Shown here: in pieces, positions 1 through 7,100 of the stretch
Numbering within the stretch: position 1 is the stretch's first letter
How the letters are laid out: each line of letters opens with the position of its first letter
Program-made: the position numbers and the translations under genes
Origin: a virus
IMG/VR virus record: IMGVR_UViG_3300037337_000041
Location: 1-35,262 of that record
DNA: 35,262 nt
Reading direction: 5' to 3' (one strand)
Notes under the pieces: generated by a model
What the model was told of the DNA's origin: nothing
Seen by the model: the letters and a program-made list of their open reading frames with translations, nothing else
Databases searched by the model: none

Positions 1-177
1 GAGCGCCAGCATCTGTTCAGGGGTTGCCCCGGCAATGGCTTGCTTGATGGCGTCGGTCGTCTTGTCAGTCAAGCCGAGGGCGTTGGCGGCTGCTGTAACC
101 GCCATGCCGCCCAGCGGCCCGCCGATTGCCGTGCCAATCCACGGCGAGATGGTCCGCAAGAGGGTGCTGAAGTCCAT
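1..177 (-). CDS. Holin-like 3-TM protein, N-terminal 59 codons (partial, variant copy)
   Basis: This is the first 59 codons of the same gene that is complete at 34685-35212; the ATG is at 177 and the reading frame runs off the window at base 1. It differs from the complete copy at nine bases, all in the first 100 bases of the window. Only residues 47 and 49 change (QAIAG here, QTISG in the complete copy); the other changes are silent. The ATG follows the endolysin TGA after one base (TGA-C-ATG), so the two genes are almost certainly translationally coupled. I read this as the circle closing on a strain variant, not as a second gene. Confidence 0.85.
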   Translation of the reverse strand, partial: MDFSTLLRTISPWIGTAIGGPLGGMAVTAAANALGLTDKTTDAIKQAIAGATPEQMLAL

Positions 178-178
178 G

Positions 179-652
179 TCAGGCCCCGATCAGATTCGAC
201 GCGATGCGCCTGGCCCAGCCGCCGCCAAACGCTGGCCATACCTTCAGCCCGGCCATGAACATTAGCCGGTGGCCGTTGTACTTTGCCGCCGCGTCGGGTG
301 TGGCGCGGGCCGCTGCGAGGGTTTGCGGCCCCAGCGCGCCGTCGGCATCTGTCCCAACAGCCCGTTGCAGCCAGCGTATTGACTGGCCCACGCCAGAATT
401 GACAGCGCCGTCAAAGATATCGAAGCGCAGCGACTCTGGCAGTTCGTCAGCCCGCACGGCATCCCAGTATGATTTGCGGTAGATCACTTTGCTTTGCGCT
501 TGCGTGAAGTCGCGCATGTCGCCGCTATAGCCGTTCGCTCGCGCCACGGCTTGCGTGACGCCCCAGTTCGTCGCGCCGCCGCTGTCACGCAAATCGTTAC
601 TGTAGCCACCCTCGTGTCCGAGCAGGCGCTCAAAAGCTGTATCGAAATTCAT
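179..652 (-). CDS. Endolysin, GH108-type muramidase with peptidoglycan-binding C-terminus
   Basis: A 157-aa protein that should cut the glycan strands of peptidoglycan at lysis. The N-terminus has the GH108 signature HEGGYSND, with Glu14 the expected catalytic acid, followed by DSGGATNWGVT. The second half (IRWLQRAVGTDADGALGPQT) matches the PG_binding_3 module that usually follows GH108. No signal peptide is visible, so export should depend on the holin encoded directly downstream. Its start overlaps the stop of the upstream 84-aa gene by one base (TGATG). Family assignment is confident from motifs and length; activity is inferred. Confidence 0.93.
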   Translation of the reverse strand: MNFDTAFERLLGHEGGYSNDLRDSGGATNWGVTQAVARANGYSGDMRDFTQAQSKVIYRKSYWDAVRADELPESLRFDIFDGAVNSGVGQSIRWLQRAVGTDADGALGPQTLAAARATPDAAAKYNGHRLMFMAGLKVWPAFGGGWARRIASNLIGA

Positions 653-906
653 CAGCGTGCCCTCGTTTTAAGATCTAACCGCAGTTCCTTGATGTCAGAC
701 TTAATATCTATCAAAACACTTTTAATGTCACCTTTGATTTCTCTAATTTCAATATCGTGGCGCTGGTCCATATCACGCGCAGACACCTGAATTTGCTCGA
801 TCTTGCTAATGCGCTCATTCATGTTCGCGTAAGCTGCTGCGCCACCAAGGGCCATGCTGACGGCGGTTAGGACATTGCCAAGAGTGATGCTGTTGTCAAA
901 CTTCAT
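652..906 (-). CDS. Small membrane-anchored coiled-coil protein (spanin-like candidate)
   Basis: An 84-aa protein with one N-terminal hydrophobic segment (about residues 9-27, LGNVLTAVSMALGGAAAYA), then a charged, heptad-like helix rich in K, D, E and I to the end. An N-terminal anchor with a periplasmic coiled coil fits the general plan of an inner-membrane spanin or a XhlA-like lysis accessory protein, and it sits directly upstream of the endolysin. I see no lipoprotein gene nested in it, so a normal two-component spanin cannot be shown. It overlaps the upstream gene by ATGA (906-903). Function is inferred from topology and position only. Confidence 0.7.
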   Translation of the reverse strand: MKFDNSITLGNVLTAVSMALGGAAAYANMNERISKIEQIQVSARDMDQRHDIEIREIKGDIKSVLIDIKSDIKELRLDLKTRAR

Positions 907-1259
907 AGTGGCTTGTCCTCCGTGATGTGTGAGCCGTCCGGGTCATACGGATCCAGCAGTGGCACAAACCACATGGCTGTGCGGAAGCGCCAGCCGTTGC
1001 TGTACCGGATGTGTCGCTTCAGGCGGGCGGTCACTGTCAGCTCTTGGGGCAGCTCCAACAGCACGACCGTCATGACAACGATGTTGACAAACGCATCGAG
1101 CAGATACCCAACGATTAGCACCGGCGTGCCCATGATCCGGGCGTTGCGATGCAGCAGGCCAGCGTCCCGCGCGCGCTGTAACGACATCACCGCCAAATAG
1201 AACACCCACAGCGCATACACAGCACCGAAGCACACCAGCAAGGCGTAGAGCGCGGTCAT
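903..1259 (-). CDS. Two-TM phage membrane protein, unknown
   Basis: The start chosen is the ATG at 1259, which overlaps the upstream stop as ATGA and gives 118 aa; a longer reading to 1397 adds 46 low-complexity residues that overlap the upstream gene. Two hydrophobic segments are clear: residues about 3-23 (LYALLVCFGAVYALWVFYLAV) and about 45-68 (GTPVLIVGYLLDAFVNIVVMTVVL). The C-terminal tail is polar and basic, then acidic. I do not recognise the family. Its place between the fibre chaperone and the lysis cassette could mean a role in lysis or superinfection exclusion, but nothing in the sequence decides this. Confidence 0.75.
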   Translation of the reverse strand: MTALYALLVCFGAVYALWVFYLAVMSLQRARDAGLLHRNARIMGTPVLIVGYLLDAFVNIVVMTVVLLELPQELTVTARLKRHIRYSNGWRFRTAMWFVPLLDPYDPDGSHITEDKPL

Positions 1260-1681
1260 TTCTTCAGCCCTGCAAAAGCCAGCTTCACAGACACTGGCGC
1301 GTTGCCAACGATGAACAGCCAGGCATTGAGGAAAGCCGCGTCGATCTCGTCCTTGGTTGTGCAGGCGCTCAAGTCTGTAGCGGTGATGTCCCGGCACCCT
1401 TGCTGCACCGTTGCAATGGCTGTCGCGTCTGCAGTGTTGCCCCGAGCCAGAGCTTCGGACTGCAAGCCTGCAAGCGTAGGGAACAGCCTAGCGCGTAGGG
1501 CGCGTACTTCGGTCAATGCAGCAGTTTTAAGGCTGTCTAGGCTGGGTACGTCTGCCGGTTCTGGGGTGTTGCCTTCTGAGAGCCATTGCAGGTAGGCTGC
1601 AAAATCTGTGTTGGCTCGGTCAGCGGGGATGCTTGCGCCATCATTACGGGTGATGCTGCTTGAGGAGGTAAGTTTGTACAT
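1256..1681 (-). CDS. Tail fibre assembly / chaperone-like protein
   Basis: A 141-aa protein directly downstream of the fibre gene (3 bases between its ATG and the fibre stop). The N-terminal half contains YLQWLSEGNTPEPAD, typical of the short region shared by fibre assembly and XkdW/DUF4376-like proteins; the rest is an alanine-rich helical segment. The likely role is folding or attachment of the receptor-binding fibre, inferred from adjacency and this motif. No catalytic residues are visible. Confidence 0.7.
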   Translation of the reverse strand: MYKLTSSSSITRNDGASIPADRANTDFAAYLQWLSEGNTPEPADVPSLDSLKTAALTEVRALRARLFPTLAGLQSEALARGNTADATAIATVQQGCRDITATDLSACTTKDEIDAAFLNAWLFIVGNAPVSVKLAFAGLKK

Positions 1682-1684
1682 GAT

Positions 1685-3217
1685 TTATAGCTCCGCTGAC
1701 GCAGCCCAGTCGGTAAAGAAATTTGAATTGTTTAGAGTTGCTAAAGACCCTGCGGCGTTTACCAACAAGGTATCTTGAGTAATAGTTAATATTTGAAGGC
1801 CTTGGGAATTGACAAAGCTCGTATTCTTAAAAGTTATCGTGGGAGTTGTTCTTTTGAACACCAACGATTTGGATGCGGTGATGCTTGTTGATGTTGAACT
1901 TACTGACTGAGTGCCCAAGTTGATCCCCACTTCAAAATACCGCTGGCACAACGCCAACTCCAGCCCAATCGGCCTGCGCTCAAACGGGGTAGCTACTGAG
2001 CCTGCTTCGAGCTGTACCTCTGTGACGTTAATGAAGTTGCCTGTTGTCTTCGTCCATTGGGTGCTGGAAGTTGAGCAGGCGAAGAACCCCGACAACCATG
2101 AATTTGTAGTTACTGCTCTCCGAGAACCTTCGTTGTTGTACCCAAACTGCAATCTCAGGCCTGTTGCCGTGTTGTTTGTCAATACACTGACGGCTTCCAA
2201 TGGGATGGTCACGCTAATATTATTGACACCAGAAACCACGTTTGCATCAACAATGTAAGAACGGGAGGCGTCTGAATTGTTAAGAGCTACCGCAAACTTC
2301 CCGGCCCAATTAGTTTCTACTTTTAATGAAATAGTTACGTTATTTCCATTTAGATCAAAACAGTTTTGAGCCTCTATAATATGTGAGCCGCATTGAACTT
2401 GGAACGAAGAAGATAAATCTGTGACAGCAGCCGTAGCGGTAGCTTTTTGGCTTTTTGAGCCCCCTAACGTGGATTGTTGAATTGTGATAGTCCCGCCAGC
2501 GTTATTCTGTGAGAAAAAGCGATCTAGAACGTAGTTGGTAGCCGCTGAGGCAGTAACAGCAGCCCCGTTATTCCTCTGGTCAATCCGCATGTCACCATTG
2601 ATGATGCGGTTGCGCATACCCAGTGAATTTGATGCGGCAATGGATAGCGGCTTACTGGCGTCGCTGGTGTTGTCCACATTACCCAAGCCCAAATTGGCGC
2701 GAGCGGCGGATGCGGTGCTGGCCCCGGTGCCGCCAGTGGCAATAGCTTCGACGACAAAAGCCCAGTTGGTTGTGTCGGTGCTGGGGTCAACCGTGCCTGC
2801 ACCAGCCGTTAGTCGGCGGTACGGAAACCCATTGACCGGGCTGCGTCGAACGTCAACCACGGTGTAGGTGGTGCCCGACACCCATAGCGGCGCGCCGACG
2901 CTGTTGGCTGACGCTGCGGCGTTGTTGGCTTGAGCGGTCGCCAGGCTTACCTGCGCAGCTCCGTTTGTAGTCGCCAAGTTGGCCTGCGCGGTCGCCAGAC
3001 TTACTTGAGCAGCACCGTTCGTGGTGGCCAAGTTGGCCGATGCTGCGGCGTTTCCCGCGCTGTTGTTGGCTGAAATCTCCTTGGCGTCTACGTTGGCTTC
3101 CAGCGCGTTGGCTTGCGTGCCGAACGCAGGCAACGCCGCTAGAAAAGCATCCCCGCGCGCGGCAAAGTTGGTGGGGTCAGTTCGCAGCGGGGGCGTGGGT
3201 AGTGTGGTTATTGGCAT
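1685..3217 (-). CDS. Tail fibre / receptor-binding protein
   Basis: A 510-aa fibre. Residues 1-60 are a virion-attachment-like N-terminus (FAARGDAFLAALPAFGTQANALEANV). Residues 63-98 are two perfect 18-residue repeats (LATTNGAAQVSLATAQAN). A linker TGGTGASTASAARANLGLGNVDNTSD follows, then a beta-rich lectin-like body starting with NRIINGDMRIDQRNNGA and holding LEAGSVATPFERRP, both common in phage fibre heads. The C-terminal two thirds (about 1685-2550) is visibly richer in A/T than the neighbouring genes, suggesting an acquired host-range module. A ribosome site AAAGGAAA precedes the ATG. The fold is inferred from composition. Confidence 0.85.
   Translation of the reverse strand: MPITTLPTPPLRTDPTNFAARGDAFLAALPAFGTQANALEANVDAKEISANNSAGNAAASANLATTNGAAQVSLATAQANLATTNGAAQVSLATAQANNAAASANSVGAPLWVSGTTYTVVDVRRSPVNGFPYRRLTAGAGTVDPSTDTTNWAFVVEAIATGGTGASTASAARANLGLGNVDNTSDASKPLSIAASNSLGMRNRIINGDMRIDQRNNGAAVTASAATNYVLDRFFSQNNAGGTITIQQSTLGGSKSQKATATAAVTDLSSSFQVQCGSHIIEAQNCFDLNGNNVTISLKVETNWAGKFAVALNNSDASRSYIVDANVVSGVNNISVTIPLEAVSVLTNNTATGLRLQFGYNNEGSRRAVTTNSWLSGFFACSTSSTQWTKTTGNFINVTEVQLEAGSVATPFERRPIGLELALCQRYFEVGINLGTQSVSSTSTSITASKSLVFKRTTPTITFKNTSFVNSQGLQILTITQDTLLVNAAGSLATLNNSNFFTDWAASAEL
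2924..3031 (-). repeat. Two tandem 54-bp repeats in the fibre shaft
   Basis: Bases 2978-3031 and 2924-2977 encode the same 18 residues, but the DNA copies differ at several third-codon positions. The protein repeat is therefore kept by selection and is not a very recent duplication. It probably sets shaft length. Confidence 0.85.
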
Positions 3218-3244
3218 GGGTTTCCTTTCGTGTGCGGGCCGGGC

Positions 3245-4135
3245 TTATGCCAAGCCTTCAATTTCAAGTGAGCAAAGCGACATGTTGTAATAAGCCACGT
3301 CGGTCGAAAAGTCGCGGTAGTAACCGAAAACAATCAGGGCTTCGTCGTATTGGCCGTCGTCCACACCAATCCAGACGCACGGCGTGGCGCGCAGGTCGTA
3401 CAGCAAACGCTGTACCCGGTTCAGTTGTGCGCTGTCAACATTCATCCGGGCCGTCATGCGCTTGGAAAAAGCACGGCGAACAAAAGTCGTGACGCCGAAT
3501 GCGTCCGTGGTTTTGGTGCTGTAGTCGGTGATGCCCGCAGTCGCGCCGTAATTGGTGCCGCCAAGCTCGGCGGTTCGGCCAAAGGCGATATGCCCCACCG
3601 ACACCGCGCCATCACCACGGAGTTCAACCACGACATTAGCCGACGCAAATGGCGGGATGTTGGCAAACACGATCTGCGTTCGCACCAGCAGCGGATCGAA
3701 GAAGAAATACTGATACCAATCAACGACGGTACTGCCATCCATTCCGGCTATCTGGGTGAATATGACATCGCCGCCAGGCCCGTCGCGCACTGTGACAGTC
3801 GCCGAGTTGGCCACGACATTGACCAGCGCCACCGCGTCCACGATGCCAGGGTTCAGCGTAAAGTCCAGCGCCGTGCTACCAGTGGTGGACGTGCTGACCT
3901 GGCCGTCAAATGCCGCCGATATGTTGTCTGGGCCAATATTCACCCACTTCGTGATGTTGGCTTCGGGCGAAAAGTTCAGGTTGTTGGCGGCCAGGCTTTG
4001 ATAGATGCGCTTGGAAAACCGCACCGTCGCGTCTGCCGCGTAAGTAGTGGCGCTGCTCCACAAAGCGACGGTTTCAACCGCCGTGGTCGCCGCCAGCATG
4101 GCCGGCGTAAACGTGGTGGGTTTAACAACTTTCAT
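3245..4135 (-). CDS. Distal tail protein with CBM5/12-like N-terminus
   Basis: A 296-aa protein between tape measure and fibre. Residues about 25-68 (LWSSATTYAADATVRFSKRIYQSL...TKWVNIG) follow the aromatic spacing of a type 5/12 carbohydrate-binding module: W, then Y, V, YQS and a final W. The rest is beta-rich and ends with WIGVDDGQYDEALIVFGYYRDFSTDVAYY. Position and the binding module suggest a baseplate or tip protein that touches the cell surface. Its ATG overlaps the tape measure stop as ATGA (4135-4132). It may take the place of several missing tip genes. Exact role unproven. Confidence 0.75.
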   Translation of the reverse strand: MKVVKPTTFTPAMLAATTAVETVALWSSATTYAADATVRFSKRIYQSLAANNLNFSPEANITKWVNIGPDNISAAFDGQVSTSTTGSTALDFTLNPGIVDAVALVNVVANSATVTVRDGPGGDVIFTQIAGMDGSTVVDWYQYFFFDPLLVRTQIVFANIPPFASANVVVELRGDGAVSVGHIAFGRTAELGGTNYGATAGITDYSTKTTDAFGVTTFVRRAFSKRMTARMNVDSAQLNRVQRLLYDLRATPCVWIGVDDGQYDEALIVFGYYRDFSTDVAYYNMSLCSLEIEGLA

Positions 4136-7100
4136 GCAGCCGCCGTTTTAAGTGAGTCGCCGCCTTGACTTACGCGGTCAAGGATGCGGGTGGTTTTGGA
4201 TGTGTGCTGTGCAATAGCCTGCAACTCGGCCCGCATGTTGGCGTTGTCTCGTCGCAATGCCCGCAGTTCTGTTACCACCTCGGCACTGCCGTCGCCGCTT
4301 AACATGTTTCGCGTTTGCGAAGCGTTAAAAATGCGGCTCGGCCCCGTGGCTTCCAGTTCCGGGCCGTTCTCCCCAACAATGCGTAACCCGCCGCCAAACA
4401 TTCCGCCGTTGGCGAAACCCCGGATGCCTTGGTGCGTCAGGATGGTGTCATCGAAGGTGCCGCCGTCACGGATGCGTGTGTAGTCGTATGTTCCGCCGTC
4501 ACGCACGGGCGTGTAATCTATATTGCTAAAGTCTGGTATCGGTTGGCCAGTAATGGCGGCAATCACAGCGCGCAGACCCCCGGCAGTTTTTTCGCTGCCA
4601 GCACTAACAGCGTCGGAAATTATCCTTTCTGCTGATTGTGCGTTTGCTTCGATGGCGTTGATCGCAGCATCAATGCTGTCAAGCAAAAGCAAGCTTTCGG
4701 CTGCGTAGTCTTTCGGTGCGCTGGCAGCAAGCTGGGCCGCAATGGTTTCGCTTTGCGCCAACAATCGGGCAGTCGCCACCACCCATTCGGTGCGGTTGCC
4801 CGACACATCCATCAGGGCGACACTCAACTCCGGTAGAGCGGACGCCAACTTGTCGGCGTACCCGGCTTGTTCCGCGCCGGTCGTGGATAGCGCCATGCTG
4901 TAGTTGCCCGCGAACTGACGCTGACGCTCAACCAAAGCTTGCGCGCTGTCCAGTTGGCCGAATCGGGTTTGCTGAATGGCCGCCCGCAAGTTGCTGGCGC
5001 TGGTGGTCATGACGCTGGCAAGTTCGCGCTGCGCTTCAAAATACTTGACGGTTTCTTCCCGCAACTTGCTCAACTTGCCGACTGCTCTTCCCGCTTCAAT
5101 CGCAAAATCCTGCAGGCTGGCGACATAGGCCAGTTGGGCAGCGCGGGCTTGGGTGACGGCGGCGCTCTGACTGTTTACCGCCTCGCCTAAATCGGCTTGT
5201 GCTAGAGAAATCCGGCGAGCGCTTTCGAGCAGGCCAATCGTGTAAGCGGCGGATTGAAGGTCGTAGGTGCGCTGTGCCGCCTCTCGTGGGGCGCGACTGG
5301 CTATCTCGGCTTGTACGGCACGCACGGCGTTGTTCTCGCCGCTGTTGCTCGGCCCGAAGCGTCCGGGGTTGCTGTTCAGGCCGTAACCATAGTCAACAAA
5401 GCTGTTGAATTTTCCGCCCTCCATCGTGCGGTAATTCGCCACGTTGGCAAGTGCTGCCTTTGCCGTGGCGTTCGTTGAATTCATGGCGACGATAGCTGCG
5501 TCAAATCCCGCCGACGAAGGCTGCATTGCTTGCGCCTGTGCCAAAGCCGATTTTTTCACTAGAACCTGTGCGTCCGCTTGGGACAGTGCGCCCTGAGCCA
5601 GCGTAGCCCCGGCATTGCCGGGAGCGTTGAGAGTCACGGCAGCAACACGCCGGGCGATCTCGTCACGGCTCAGGGTTCGTGGCGCATCAATTTGCAGGCG
5701 GGCACCGGCCACAGCTTGGCGCTCGCTCGCTAAGCCGTCCAAAACGCTGCTAACGCGCTTACCTATGCGGGTGAAAACAGCGCTGACGGTTTCGGCAAAG
5801 ACATCAAGGCTTGCGCCCGCCAGACTGCTAGTCAGCTTGGCAAAGTCAATATCAGCACCCTCGGCGTAACCGGCCAACAGGTTTGCAACGATTTTCTTGG
5901 ACTGCTCGGCCACCGCATCGGCGACTTGCGCGAACTGCGGGGCGATGGTGAGCAACGTGGCGTAGGCTTTACGCCCAGCGTCGGTGGTAAGGTCCATCGA
6001 CAGCGCAAGATCGCGGAAGGCCCCCTTGTTCAGCGGCACGGCCAGACCGATCTCAGCGAGGGTGGCCGAAATTGAGCTTTGGGCTTTGGCGATTTGCTCG
6101 GCTTCGCTGTAAAAGGCGTCGAAAAATGCTTTGCTCGATGCGGCCATCTTGTCGAGGCCGCCGAATGCGTCGGCCAACTTGCTCGCAGCGTCGCCACCCG
6201 CAAGGCTCACCGTCAGGAGTTGTTTGTCCAGCAGTCCAAGGGCCGCATTGACCGAACCTAAACTGGTCGCCAGACGCTCCAACGTTGCCAGCGAAGTTTC
6301 ACCGGCCTTGGCAAAGCCGCCGGTGTCAAAAGAGCTTGCCAGCTGGTTGCCTGCATTGGCCAAGGCTTCTTGAATTTTGGCCTCAGCCGCTTTCGGGTCC
6401 AGTCCTTTCAAGCTCAAACTGATCGTAGACGTGAAGCCGTTGATGCGCTCTGCATCCAAGCCCAGCGCAGTAGCAAAGGTGCCGACTTGCACGCGAATCA
6501 ACCCGAAAGCGTCCCCAAGTGCGGCGCGGGTGTCTTCTGCCAGCGCACTGGTGTTGGTCTTGTCTGAGCGGAAAAACCCACCCTTGAGTTTTTCAAATGA
6601 GTTGCCTTCAAAGCCGCGCATACCGCCGAAAGTGCCCTGAATGCCGGTGTCGTCAAGCTTGCGGCCAAACAATCGGTTGAAAACGCCCGCGCCCGCACCG
6701 ATTGCCGCGCCCACCAGAGGCCCGCCGATGGCGCTGCCCACGGCAATGCCGACTTTTTGGAATGTGTCCATGCCCTTGCCAGCGCTGTACCCGTCAGAAA
6801 TCAAAGACCGGGCCATGCTGCCCATGGCATACCCGGCCAGCGTGTCACCCACCACGCCCAGCGCCGTGCCCATCGCGCTGCCGGTGGACGTCAGCTGCGT
6901 TCCTGCTGGCGCAAAGGCTGAAGGGTTGTTGCCCGCGATTGCGGAAGAGTTAGACAGTCCCAGTGATTGACCGGTACTGCTGCCCGCAAACTTGGTGAAA
7001 GCGTTGCTCAGGCTGGCCATCGGGTTGGTGATAGACGAGAAGTCAAACCCGCCCGCACTGCTACCACCACCGGCGGCATTGGCCGGGCCTGAAAACCCCA

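Noticed and set aside
1-227. Direct terminal repeats of a linear genome
   Set aside because: The end copies differ at nine positions and cut two lysis genes at arbitrary points; true terminal repeats would be identical.
1685-3217. Diversity-generating retroelement acting on the fibre
   Set aside because: No reverse transcriptase gene and no second copy of a variable region anywhere in the window.
3350-4168. 272-residue plus-strand open frame opposite the 296-aa tail protein
   Set aside because: Arg/His-rich antisense shadow; no ribosome site, and the minus-strand gene has clear module structure and an ATGA link.
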